Part shown: positions 1 through 11,785 of the stretch, in pieces
Layout: each line of letters starts with the position of its first letter
Numbering within the stretch: the first letter of the stretch is position 1
DNA from: Paracyclopina nana
Taxonomy: Eukaryota > Arthropoda > Copepoda > Cyclopoida > Cyclopettidae
DNA length: 64,000 nucleotides
Reading direction: 5' to 3'
NCBI GenBank assembly: GCA_019096065.1
Contig: JAGUCH010000005.1
Location: forward strand, 2,914,001 to 2,978,000
Position numbers and translations under genes: made by a program
Notes under the pieces: generated by a model
What the model saw: the letters and a program-made list of their open reading frames with translations, nothing else
Told to the model about the DNA's origin: nothing
Database searches by the model: none

Positions 1-52
1 AAGCATCATCTAGATAGCTGGACGCTTGCGTTAGGGTTTAAAATTGTCTCAC

Positions 53-3000
53 CTCATCGAGGTTGGGGACGACCTCAATGGCCTCAAAGTTGACCATTAT
101 ACGAGCAGCCTCTTCTTCCACATCTTCCTCGTCTTCTTCAGCAGTGCCATCCATTACAGGAGGCTGTATTTTGCCTGCAGCCTCTGCAAATGAGATCATT
201 TCGGCTCCGTTGGGGCCCGAGGTTGCTGAGTTGACGGAGCACGATCGATTAAGTCTAGTATAGAGCACCTCGTCGTGGCACCGACCTGCCAAATGAATCG
301 GCCTCAAAGGCATAAAGCTGCTCGCAGCGGAACCACATCCTAGTATCGAAGAACTGGCTGACTGGCCTCGATGCTCAGCAAAATTGTGATGATGGTGAGT
401 AGCTAGAAAAGGGGGAATACAGTTGTTACAATTTGAGCATTTAGTATTCCCTTCACTGAAGAGTTTTTATTATATCCTCGTTAGTTATGCATGCTAGGTA
501 AATTCCTCTTTTGGGGATCCCCACCTCATCTCAGTTCGCGAATTAAATGTCTTCCACTTGCCCTTTTAATGGCACTTTCTCCAACTCTCTAAGTTTCCCC
601 AGCTCAACACCAGGCTTACGAATACACAAGCTGCAGACAGATATAGCTATCGCAGACGCTGAAAGGATATATAGTGTTTACAATCTAAACAACAGAGTAT
701 TTTTACGGGCTCATTGCTCACGGGAGTCTGCCATTTTAACCCAGTTGTACCTCGAAATTGTGCTGTTGATGGCAGGCCAGATTATTTTAGAATAAAGTTT
801 CTTAGCAAACTAAGTAAAACAGTACAATGTACTGAAGGTATGCTGGTGGTAGCCAGCCACCAGCACCAGGCATGCCATTGAAAATGCATCACTAAGGAGT
901 TGAATAAGAATCCTGAGTTGTTTACTCTGGTGCAATTCGTTTTACCTAAAAGATAGTATACACATAGCTGTCAGGGTTGATAGGTCGGCAAAAAATGCCA
1001 TTATATGTACTACTCTGAGAAAACTAAGCAATTTTTGCGCCTAAAAACCCCGTGAGCAAAGAAAGGAGGTTTAAATTGAGGAACGTACGAAATGCCTTGA
1101 AAAGTGGGCTCTTACGCCTTGAGAAATTAATTTTCAGCTGAGTTGCCAATTTTGAGCTGAAACTGCCAGTTTATGGTTGAATTGGCACGATGTAGCTGAT
1201 GAAGACGGCAATATTTCGAGCTCAACATTTAGCACAAGTCAGCTAGGGCTGCTGGTGTCAATATGAAATCGACCTGATTATTTGGGTTACAGCAAGCTAG
1301 GATTATATTGGGTTAGCTGCTCCCTTGGTGTGAGGCTGCATTAGCAAGAGGCCAACAATTCCCTGCGGCGACCTTGGTCCACTTTTTCTTTTACCTCCTC
1401 CTATTTGAACTAGAATTTATTCTTTTTATCTTGGAGCTTCATCACGATCTGTAGTTCCGAGAAGTGCAACCATTTCTTGGAATGCAGGCAGCGCGAAAAC
1501 TTTATTGCCCTAGCTGCAGGCCTTTTGTGACATGCATGCATGCATGGAAAAGCAGCATTAGCAGCCACGTGGGTTCATCAGCAATTAGGTTTTCTCATTA
1601 GCTGGTCATGTATAAATACCATTCTGGCTAATTGTTTCGTTGCAGACAACAAAATGGGCATTAAACTTGCAGTTTAGCCACCATTTCCTCACAACGTACA
1701 CTGCGCCGAGTTCCAGACACATAAAATGCATTGTTGTTCTGCCACTACATGGAGCTCAATTTGGAACCAAAATAAACTTCAGCAAGAAACTTGGGTCGGT
1801 TGTAGCTGGTGTTGTAGCACAAAATAAAGCTGCTTCAAGCATACAGCGAAAGCTACTTGGAAAGAATGAAAAAGGCCTTCTTCCTCCTCTTGCGTAATTT
1901 CTGCCACAAAACCTAAACCAACTTATACGTACACTACTGTGTAACGCTAGCCGCTAGTACATAGCAACAAATCGGATTTGGGCTCGCGTAAAACCTGGAT
2001 TTGTGCCAGCAACATCCTACACAAAGAGTAGTGATTTTTCGGCTAAAAAGACACGTGGCCAATTTGTGGCAATCTATTACACTCTTCTGCACCAATGTCC
2101 CCTAGCTTTTTCTTGGCAACATGATGGGTTTCAAGCTCAAGTGTGTATTCCAGCCAAGCCAGGTCAACACTTTGGCCCTTGTAATTTTGGAGGTCACTTT
2201 TATAATAAACTTGGCCAACTTATTCCAAGGATAGAGCAAGTATATGGAGAGTCCAAAGTTATGTCAACTTTGCAAAGTTTGCGAGAGGTCAGTTCCTCAA
2301 GAGGTCGTCGAATAAATGGCTCGGTCGATTGAATGATCTTTTCCACCTCTTTGACCAATCTGCACAAGCCTTAGTTTAAGGCCTTTGAACCGAGGAAATA
2401 GTAGTGGTGGAAGGAGCGCAGCAAAGTTTGTGGCTGGCTCGTTACTTTCGAGGCCTTTAGGGAACCATAAAAACTGATACGTGATTTGAATTGTTAGAGT
2501 AACTAAAACGTTGTCGTCGCCGTCTACGTCATTCTCGCTTCGTTCCTTGCAAAAAAAATGCACAGAAATGACTTCTCGTTCCTCAACTTCAAAAGAAAGT
2601 TGCTTCGGAAGGAGGACGACGTGCAATCGAGAGAAACAAAGCTCGAATGTGTTGGCTGCTGCACATAGCTAAATTATGCATTTTTCCACGAAAATGATCC
2701 CTCAGGGTGCATTTCTTGCCCCCCTCGAGAAAAGATGGACAAAGAGAAAGCAGGAGCTCGATTATGGAATTTTAGGCACCTTCTACCTAAGAGTGCGCCG
2801 ATTAGCTTGCTTCTGGTGTCGGCATTGCTATTCTTTTCACGACTTTTTTCGCTTTATTTGCAGTACCGAAAGAGGCTTTTTCCTCACCCCTTTTTTGCTG
2901 TTGTAGCTAGTAAGCTACAGTTTTGGCACCAGCCAAGCAATGGCACAGCATGGTGCACAAACTCATAAATTGTGCATCATATCAAGACGCTGCTACTAGA

Positions 3001-3488
3001 GTAGCCTTACAACTATTCTACTGCGAGCATTGCTGAAATTCAATTTGTCCTTGAAGCTCAGTGTTGGAAGTGGCCAAGCCAACAAGGGAAAACAAAAGAA
3101 AATGCGTTTTGGCATAGCCAAAGTGCATTCCAAATTTGCAAACGATTTCAGCAGCCAAATCGCGCACTTTTAAATAGGCATGCTTACAATCCTCAAGCCA
3201 ATTTCGAAGAATTACGGAGAAAAAGCTACTTTCGGTCGTACCTGATTGTGACATCTGCGTGGTAAATACTGGTGGCCAATCTGCTGAGGAAGATTCGTGA
3301 TGATCTCTGTGGTAATTTCCACAGGGGCACAATTTGCTGCTCGAATCTGGCCGTTGATTGCCCAGTGACTTCCGCATCCAGGCCAACCAATTCATGCGCT
3401 TTTTACTGGTCGTTGGGACCGGCATTGAAGTTGTTGCTTTCAGCTGTGTCGAGGCAGTATCGGGACAAAGCAGGACGTCAGCCATCAT
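53..3488 (-). CDS. 5' part of an unidentified protein gene, running off the left edge
   Basis: Two minus-strand coding exons are visible. Exon 1 is 3488-3242, starting ATGATGGCTGAC (a second ATG follows at 3485) and ending at a TCAG|GTACGA donor after 82 codons plus one base. Exon 2 is 183-53, preceded by a good acceptor (TGATCTCATTTGCAG) and ending at GATGAG|GTGAGA in phase 0. The phase-1 donor fits the phase-1 acceptor, so a direct join reads S-E-A-A-G-K without a stop; further exons inside the 3-kb gap cannot be excluded. The visible 126 residues have no signal peptide or membrane segment. They include a CPCGNYHRDHH stretch around residues 54-64 that could bind metal, and an acidic run (EEDEEDVEEE) in exon 2. 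I do not recognise the family. The third and later exons lie outside the window. The existence of exon 1 is more secure than its direct join to exon 2. Confidence 0.5.
184..3241 (-). other. Putative intron of the left-edge gene
   Basis: About 3.06 kb between the two exons of the left-edge gene. It contains several short open frames, the longest about 109 codons (2003-2332 + and 2297-2626 -). None has convincing splice sites or a recognisable domain. I see no repeat or RNA gene here. Confidence 0.4.
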
Positions 3489-3530
3489 CAAGATCTCTTC
3501 CACTACTAATTCTGCTTTAAGGCCTCCAAA

Positions 3531-3647
3531 ATGCGAGGAGGTCCCGCCGCTTCGCTCGCCGCTTCGACGGCTCTCTCAGCAGACGCCGCGCGACGAAGTG
3601 AAAGCTCCTCACACCAGACCACTGTGGTACGCCTACCGCTGAACTGA
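3531..3647 (+). other. GC-rich segment with a 38-codon plus-strand ORF
   Basis: This is a sharply GC- and CpG-rich patch in AT-rich surroundings, 42 bp upstream of the minus-strand start at 3488. The plus strand carries ATG (3531) to TGA (3645), an Ala/Ser-rich 38-codon frame beginning MRGGPAASLAAS, with a possible GTG|GTACGC donor near 3627. The simplest reading is the 5' UTR or promoter of the minus-strand gene. A divergent first exon is the alternative. Confidence 0.3.
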
Positions 3648-5199
3648 CTGATGCAGCTCGTTTACTTACTGCAAATTCAACCATATATTAACATGGGATA
3701 TAGGAGGGCCATGTGAAATTTCCGGCCAAACCTTACAAACCCATTTGCAAATATCCGGATTGAAGCGGCTGTCGTCCTCGACGGAACCAAATTGCCTTTC
3801 ATGCCTGGGAAAGCATGGATAGGACGTTTATTTGCAGAAATTAGAGAGGAGGTTCCTTCTGCAAAAAATAAGATGGAGACATTTTTGAATGTCGCCGAAA
3901 CTAAGTGGGTCACTGGCCTAATATAATTAATGGTAAACAAAGCAGCTGCGAGTTTACGCGGTGGACCTGCACGCAATTTTGTTGTTTCCATAGGGGACGC
4001 GCAACCTTGTGGTCGCGTCAACAAAACGACAGCACACCACTTATACAATGACACAACTGAAATCTTAATGGAGGGCTTGATTCATTAGCTAGGGGAGAGA
4101 AAGAGAGCACCGCTTCATTTGCATGCTTTAAGCTCAAGGTCAAAAGGAGACAGGTGATTGAGAGTCGGGCCATTAATTTGAGTATTTACCCGCCGAGGCG
4201 AGGATCGATGCACAGAGGCCGCGCTCGAGTCTCTATTTATTCGGCCCATGAGAGTTTGCCTACGAAATTGGATCACGTTTCGTCATTTCCCTCATGGATC
4301 ATCTAATCCACGTGTGGTCATGAAGAGGTTTTCATCATTGTGCTCAACCCGTTCATTCTGGTTTCTCCGTTGTAGCTTCGGCTGCCCGCAAAAGGAATCA
4401 TTTTTCGCCTCTTGGCTCTTCCATTCTGCTCCTATTTCTTCCTTACAAATTGAACCATGCCATGTGAGAAGTCTGGCAAGAAAAGAAAAAGCCAGAAGGA
4501 GGAGAAGCCAAGACCCAACCAGATAAATCGTGGTTTGAATTGTCGGTGAACGATTGAAAAGTAGTACAAGTTTTCCGTACTCTCCAGCAACTAGATCTTG
4601 ACAAACATCTCTCACTATGAGCCAAACTAGTCAGCCGCACTTGTCGACGCTAAGTCTCATAGACTAACTCTTTTTCTCAACCGCATGTTCCAAAACTAGT
4701 CAGCCATTTTGGAGATGCCAAGCACTCAAGTGGACGGAAGAAATGTTAATGCCATGTGGACTACGACAATCTAAACGAGGTTTGACATGGTTGTTATCGA
4801 AAAGTAGTTGTAGCAAGCAAACTTCTTTTTGCAAATAAACGAAACCTTGTACTTGTTTTCAAGCACGATAATCCGAAAATCTGACCGCTATGCGCAAAAA
4901 ACTGTTTTGAATCCGCGGTTATGAAGGCTGCATTTGCCTTGCGTACAGCCATTGGCCTCTTGCTGAGGCCTTCAGCAAATCAAATGGCATTGTTTGATGT
5001 CATATGCAGCAATATTTTATTAATCACTTAAATAATTTGCTCTTAATTATGTACAGGCGAAAAGTTATTGGTCGTAGGGTTGAAAATGCATTCACTTCTT
5101 CAAGTTTGACTGCTCAGCCTCTGAGGATGAGGACCCAGTCATCAAGTCATCCGGGATACTTGCTTTTGGCAACAGTACTTTCAATCCCTTGCTGCCAAG

Positions 5200-5606
5200 T
5201 TGATTTCAGCAGCGCCGAGTTCGTAGTCTCCAAGCCAAGCCTGAGTTTTTGCCGAAGTCCAAGGCCCCTGAGCTTGTCTTATTCGAATCCAAACTTGTCT
5301 TTCCCATCCAAAAATGGCCGGCTCCTGAGTCGATTTCGGCAGCGCAGCACCGAGCTTGTAGTCTCCAAGCCTGAGTTTTTGCCAAAGTCCATGGCTCCTG
5401 AGCTTGTCTTATTCAAATCCAAACTTGTCTTTCCCGTAGTCCAAAATTGGCCGGCTCCCGAGTCGATCGGCAGCGCAGTGCCGAGCTCGTAGTCTCCAAG
5501 CCTGAGTTTTTGCCAAAGTCAAAGCCCCCTGACCTTGTCTTATTCGAATCCAAAATTGGCCGGCTCCCGAGTCGATTTCGGCAGCGCCGAGCTCGTAGTG
5601 GCCAAG
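5200..5606. repeat. Degenerate GC-richer tandem repeat, about four units
   Basis: A unit containing GAGCTCGTAGTCTCCAAG, then CTGAGTTTTTGCC, CTTGTCTTATTC and ATTGGCCGGCTCC, recurs with copies of the GAG..GTAGT landmark at 5217, 5352, 5483 and 5589. Spacings are 135, 131 and 106 bp. Copies differ by small indels and substitutions. The last copy is shortened and diverges after GTAGTGGCC. The long open frame across it (5004-5492 +) is explained by the repeat and is not taken as a gene. Confidence 0.85.
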
Positions 5607-5902
5607 GGGAAACGGAAATGGACAAAATTGTAAACAAAGTTCATGAGCAATTTTAACTTTCATTTTTCAATAACGAATTGCTCTAAAGTAGTCCCAAGAA
5701 TTGTAGAAAAAGAACTCTTCCGATCACTCTGACATCTGCAACTCCTTGTGCCAAAACCCATTTGCAGAAGGATCATCAAAACCTAATATAAGGGGAAAAA
5801 ATATTTTTGTTGAAAACAAATACAAGTTTGAGACTACTTTAAGGAAATTAGGCTGACATTACTTTGCACATCAAATGTACTCAAAAGTGGTCTCACCATT
5901 AT

Positions 5903-5953
5903 ACTACTTTTCGATGCACTATCTTGGTAAACCTTGTCGGATCGAAAAGTAGT
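5903..5953. repeat. Inverted pair of the 13-mer ATCGAAAAGTAGT
   Basis: The sequence has ACTACTTTTCGAT at 5903-5915 and its exact reverse complement ATCGAAAAGTAGT at 5941-5953, leaving a 25-nt spacer. A third exact copy lies at 4796-4808. Near copies lie at about 4554 and 13304. After the 4796 and 5941 copies a related string (GTTGTAGCA...GCAAACT) also recurs, at 4806 and 6060. This suggests fragments of one dispersed repeat, not just a short motif. Confidence 0.6.
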
Positions 5954-7977
5954 TCTTGTTTCGCGAAAAGCGATCCAGCACGGGAAAATTTTTCCTGGTT
6001 GGGGAGCCACCAATAATAGGGAGGTTTGAATTGAATTTCCACAAATGAAGGGTGGAAGAGTTGTAGCAGTGGCAAACTTTTTTTACGGCTTTAGTAGAGT
6101 ATAGCAAAAAGTAGGCCATTGTAGTCCAAGCTGGCCGTGTTATTTCTAGTGTTGTAGACCAGAATAAGTTTTGGTACAAGGCCATTTAATGGCAATTCCT
6201 GGCTTTACTATAGCTGAAATCATGCAGACTTACTCTTTCTCGCATTGCGAGGACTTTCTATTTGATTCACTCCAATTTTATTGGGCAAAAAAGTATTTAA
6301 AAAGTACTTCTTCTTACTTCCAAAGTTGTACTGAGAAAAATACTATGTTTGGAGAAAAGAACCTTTTTGAAAGAACATGCGTGAAACGACTGGTTTCTCT
6401 CTGCACTGCATTGAATCTATTTCAGGCAAAAAAAAGTACAACAGTAGCAGTGCAGTGGCTTGTAAGCCAAATTCTACTTCAATGTGAAGGAGAGCTTACT
6501 TGTCAACACCCATAATAATAACTCGCAACTTTTTTGTCTACTCTTACGGCAGCTGAACATGCTGCAACACGCTGGCTATACAACTACACTGGGAGCACTT
6601 TAAAAAGTACTTTTATAAATGGAGCTAGCAAAAACTTCCATCCTACTTGTTTATGAGTTGGTGAGACTCAAATATCAGGAGTCATAAATTGGATGCATTA
6701 TTGGTTAAAGGTCCCTTGCTCCATCTTGTCAGCCCTAGGCATGATAAATATTTTCAAAAACGCCTCTTTACCATATAAAAGTGTTCCTGCTTGCATAAAA
6801 CATATATTTGCTACAACGAGCAAACGAAAAAAAGTTTTAATGACGAAAGAAAAAGCCTGCTAATATCCTGCTAAGCAAGTGGGCAAAATGGAAGTTTTAC
6901 AGAGAAAATTGCCAGTGTGCCACGAAGAGGAAGAATACTGCAGAGACAAGTCCTATAGTACGATATGCTTGTAGCAAAGATTGAACATGATTGAACAGGC
7001 ATTTGCCTGCATTTTCATTACCATTACTAAGCTAAAAGTTCCATCACAATCCTGGTGTATATCTAAAGGATATTGAAAAAAACCTGTCTGGATCATTCAT
7101 TTTGGTATCTCCTCCGGCTCTTTTAAAGAGAAATTCTACCAAGTTGCCTCAGCACGCCATGTCAGTCATCGGCGGCTGCCAAGTCCTTTGTTCACTTAGT
7201 GCCATTTTTTTGCTGTAATGCAATCCAGATCCAAACCAGTACGTAGCATAATTTTCACCCAGATTTGTCCCTATGCCCTTATATACTGACTAGCTCCACC
7301 CACCAAATGCACAAAGTCTACAATTTAATTCAAGCTGATGCTTTGAAAACCACAGCTGTAGTGGTGTATTTGCGCTACAGCTCAAAATACTGCTGCTGCA
7401 AGAATACATGCAATACGTGCAAAAGCGTGACTCACTTCAACCGAATTCGGTAAAGGCCACAGCTGTTCAATTGACCATTATATGTCACTTAGGCATTAAT
7501 TGAGGACAGGATAGGCTTCTTTGAAGTAAAGCAAAAATGCCGCATAGGGTCTGATTGCATCTCAGACGACGCTTTTGAGCCTAAGTGTAAGGCACAGTGT
7601 GTTGGATGCTTCTGTAATCGCTTTTCCTGCTGCACAAAAAGGCTTGGATGCTGGCTCTATAACTCATTTTTGATTGCCAAGCCCTTTCATTTTGGGGAAA
7701 GTTAATAAGATAGCCTTGGGTGCTGTTAGCTGAAATAACCTGCCATTCACAAAAGCGTGCAGTTAACTTGGTGCAAGTGCGCGGTAGGATATAGCTTGGG
7801 CCCGAAATAAGGTGAAGCAAAGTGCATCCCATCAATTTCTTCCTGGATGGCTTACTCGGCTGGGTCAGTGACAATGACAAAAGTTGCACATTTTTTAGAG
7901 GCTGCATCAAACGTATCACAGCACAATCATTCGAGATTTTACCACCCAGCACATATATGGTTATTATGAGCTTTTAA

Positions 7978-7997
7978 CCACGTGGATTACCACGTGG
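7978..7997. promoter_or_regulatory. Two CCACGTGG E-boxes 12 bp apart
   Basis: Perfect CCACGTGG palindromes occupy 7978-7985 and 7990-7997, with centres 12 bp apart, about one helical turn. CACGTG is the known site class for bHLH-ZIP and some bHLH-PAS dimers. There is no adjacent gene, so function is not shown. Confidence 0.35.
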
Positions 7998-9910
7998 TGA
8001 ATCAATCAATTCAAGCATGGCTTCTGTCAAGTGCATGCTTACTCTTGTGCCACTTTTGCAAGGTAAGCACTTTCAAACGGCAGTAAGCCTTGACAATTCT
8101 CTTATATCTACGTAAATAATCATATTTTTAGCTCAGTAGCTTTGGCTATAGGACCACGGAAATGGAAGCAAGATGCTCATTATGAAGATAAAGATCTTGA
8201 GGGCATTCTTGCAATTAATAAAGATACCATGCTCAAGCTTGAAGTGCATTGCAAACTGAAATGGTAGGTAAAGCATGCATGCTGAGCTGTTGGTTTTGTT
8301 GAAGAAAATGCTAGGGTCTGCTATCTCATCAATTTGCTAGAGACAGCAGTCACTATAGCCCACAATGTACAATCACGTACTGCAACGCAAGAAGAGCTCG
8401 TAGAAAGAAACCCTTTGAAGCTGGAAAAAATATGTCTCGCACTTAGCTCTCTAGTGAAGAAATACTACAGTTTCCAAGCGTCAGGACGGTTCTTTTGAAA
8501 AGTAAATTTTAGAGGCCTAATCGAGGAAAACTCGAGTGGAGCCACAATAAAGCTGGCAGCAGAGATGGAAAGCTCTCAGAAACTAAGTGCAGAGGCATCT
8601 CCGATAGAACATTTCAAAGTCAGTCTAGAGAAGGTTCAATGCAATTGGTGCATGCTACGAAGCATCTCCTAAAATCGAGTACAGCGAGCCCTCTTATGAA
8701 CAAGGCAGAAAATGGAATATGAATATTTCTTGGAGGGAGAAAAAGGCCAACTTTTTAATGCTCCCACTTTCCTGCCCAACTTTGCGGGAGTGTGACCATT
8801 TTAAGAATAAATGCACAGACCACACTTGCGACATGATGCATTTTGATGATCCCACACACATGTGCAACCATGAAAGCATTGATGATTGCATGCTGGGAGC
8901 AAGCAGCCATTCCACGCGTAGCCTACAGCAGCTTCAAACATTGCACTGATTTGTCGCCCAAAACTTACCACACTGTTAGCGAATCTGCATTGCACACTAT
9001 CTGCATTCAAAACTGGAAAAGTTGATCAGATTTGCTTTCGGCCTTGTGCGAAGGATTGCAGATACTAGTTTACATAGGATAATTCCAATCTTAGTTATGG
9101 AAGATAGTCGTAATTTTGCTATGCTCCGCCCGAGGAAGGTGATTCAACCCTAAGACAAAGTGGCTCATACTTTCCCATGTGTTACTCTAATTTACTGGGC
9201 TCAAGATGACAACGTGTAATACTTGATAGCTCGCTGGCTAGAAATTACCTAGGGAAAGTTTAGCTTCATGTATCAAAGTCAACTTAATAGATACAGGCAC
9301 CACTTTTAGCCCGCGCATCTTACACTTATATGGCAGTAATATGCTGCGTATGTGTTGCAGGGGCGTTATTGTGTCCATAAAGAGCAACATTCCAATTTGT
9401 TGGTACTTGTGGCATACTTTGCTATATGAAGCTTCCGCTCAGTGTTATTGCAGTTCAAGTGTGGCCTAGATGAGATCCACTTAAGCATATTGCCATCCTA
9501 AGAATGCGAGCGCCTCTTCCAGTTACCGCTGAGGTAATAAAAAAAGCTTACGTGCCACTTTTATGGTCACATCTAGGTTTTTTGGTATTTCATCTCTCGT
9601 CCCGCTTTCATCTCAACTTTTCACCGAGAATCTGCAGACCAACAAAAGGAAATATTCATACATCAATCTGGCATACTGCGCCACACCGCAAGCGAGTAAG
9701 TGAGGGGAGTTTCTATTAAATCGTTATGTATACAGGATGATATTTCATCTCGCTGCTTCGTTTTACGAGGAGGAGGAAGTTTCTAAGCAAAAGAAAGCTA
9801 TCATGCTTTTTAAGCTCAGCTCCTGCTCAGCCTGCAGTACTTCTTCTTTTTATGTAAATATTTGTAACGAGATTACTCCACGCGAGCGTGATATGATGGT
9901 GATCTAGCAG

Positions 9911-10069
9911 CTCAGTCTCAAAAAGTGCCCTGGTGTGCCCAAGCCACGAAGCAAGGGGGCTTTTAAGCCTGACCTTGATTTTGGAATCAATATTGGAACT
10001 CCTCCCATAGACGACTACGGCGAATCTTGGCCTCCCCGTCTGGGCTGGGTGACGACAACGACGACGGTG
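9911..10069 (+). CDS. Candidate orphan coding exon
   Basis: The plus strand has an acceptor-like GATCTAGCAG ending at 9910, then a 53-codon open stretch, then a possible GTG|GTACGA donor (GT at 10070). Third codon positions are GC-biased compared with the flanks. The peptide has a Lys/Pro-rich start, a GINIGTPPIDDYGESW segment and a short Thr run. I know no matching family. No partner exon was found. It could be a chance low-stop segment, and the reverse strand is also open here (9827-10132). Confidence 0.25.
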
Positions 10070-11785
10070 GTACGACATCTGTTGGAATTGGGAACGCTTC
10101 GACCAGCCAAAATAATCCATAAATCTCACCATGCATGAAGGTTCTACATAGCATAATTATAAATCATATTCAATATGGAAGGTGTCTACGTGGAAAAAAA
10201 TCCAATATGAGCTGCAAGCTAATTTACAATGTGTTTTTTCATCAGAAAAGATTTGGATGAACATTTGGAGCACTCAAATGATTTACATTCGTTTGAAATG
10301 AAAGCTGCAAATTCATTGTATAGAGTAAGATGCATGCATATGTTCATACATGTGCAGTGGTTTGGAAGTGGTCGCTTTGCTTGAAGGCCATATGCTGGGC
10401 TGGTACCCTCACAGCGGAACAAACGTCAGGTGCCGTAAATAGGTTGACACATTTACCTTTCAGAACAAGCTGGAAATGCTATTGATGCTCATTCATTCTA
10501 GAAAGCATATAGTGTCGTGTTAGTGCTACTACGGCACAACACATATAGCAGCTCGATCCTCAGTGAAAAAGGCCTCGGGTTGCTCAAGATGCCTTGGCCT
10601 TCTTCTCTCTCTTTTGAGGCTTCGTTTTCACACTACTCACACTAGCATGCATCAATTGCTCGAAGGCGTAGGAATCGACAGCACTGCTGTTGTAGAATGA
10701 ACGTTTTCGAGCCGAAATAGCTCGCATATCCACATTTCAATTTCCAGTCTCCGCCATTGAAAACGAGAAATGAAGCAGAAAAAAGGACAGACCAAACCAC
10801 GAGCAGATTTCAATTTTCCAAGCCAAAAAGTTGCCGAAAGTTCCGCTGGGCTTTCTTTCTGTCAATCACGAATGAAAATGATAAACTCTCAAACTTTTCT
10901 GAAGGGTTATCAATTCTCAGCATGTTAAGTTTTGAACATGTCAATCATTTTCATAAAACTTGGATATTCTGTAGTATAATCTCCTATTCCGACTGCTGTG
11001 GCATATTCTTGATTTTCTATTGTTACTACACTCAAGCTGCCTCCATTGATCCATTGTTCAGCCAAGGCCAGAAAATTACTAAAGAAGTCATTGCGTACAA
11101 AGATATACTAGTTTATGGGCATGAATGCTTGATGCCATACCATATTTGATGAGATAGATATGGCACAACTCTTCTATTTTTTTTTCACGCTCAAGCATTA
11201 TCGTTATTGCTACAAGCATGATCGAGCAGTAATTAGAAAGCCTGCAACTGCTGACAATTTCTGAGAAGAAAAAAGCGAGAAATCAACCAAAAATAAGCTG
11301 CAATATAGCACTAGCTACTTGCTAATTCTAGAGAAGTGCTTAAGTGCACTTTTGCCAGCATGCACACAATTGAGCTCTTGAGCACTGTAGCAAACAAAAA
11401 AGTTAATTATCTGTCAAAATACAGTATCTTAGCTACAACTGCTGTACAGCTCATGGAAACAACAGTTGCCTGGAAACAAGTCAAATTGCACTTTTTAGCA
11501 AACTCGCGATTGATTGAAAGGCTTTTTCTGACTATTTCAAGGGAGCTCGTAAATAGTTCCAAAAGAGAATGCAGCTAGTCTATTATGGCTTTTGTCTTAA
11601 TGGCCATCATGCTATCATTTTCTTGCTAGGCCATCATTATTGGAGCTGCTGATGCAGAATGTTGAAAAAAAGAAAGTTTTCCTCCCTCTCTTCACAGAGT
11701 GCTAACTAATGATGCGATACAAGAAGTGAAACTTAGAGTGAGCCATGTCCCTAATGAACCAAAGAAGTCGAGTGTTGGCTCAACA

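Larger units (their letters stand above)
3648..11785. other. Gene-poor interval upstream of the four-TM gene
   Basis: About 8.1 kb without a secure gene. It contains the 13-mer repeat family at 4.8-6.0 kb, the GC-rich tandem repeat at 5.2-5.6 kb, paired E-boxes near 7.99 kb and one candidate exon at 9.9 kb, all listed separately. Other open frames, such as 10757-11149 (130 codons) and 7581-7952 (-), lack a family signature and are within chance expectation. The acceptor TCTCTTCACAG at 11697 suggests that the exon carrying the four-TM start codon has an upstream non-coding exon somewhere in this interval. Confidence 0.5.

Noticed and set aside
3018-3241. Continuation of the minus-strand 161-codon frame past the exon-1 donor
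   Set aside because: The canonical GTACGA donor at 3241 ends the exon. The frame beyond is treated as chance read-through into the intron.
4292-4615. 107-codon minus-strand frame with a hydrophobic stretch
   Set aside because: No ATG near its start, no convincing acceptor, and the length is within chance expectation. The overlapping frame 4443-4640 is equally open.
5004-5492. 162-codon plus-strand ORF
   Set aside because: Most of its length is the 106-135-bp tandem repeat and the rest shows no domain. Annotated as a repeat instead.
10757-11149. 130-codon plus-strand ORF
   Set aside because: At roughly 6% stop codons per codon in DNA of this composition, one or two frames this long are expected by chance in 64 kb. 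It has no ATG at its start and no domain.
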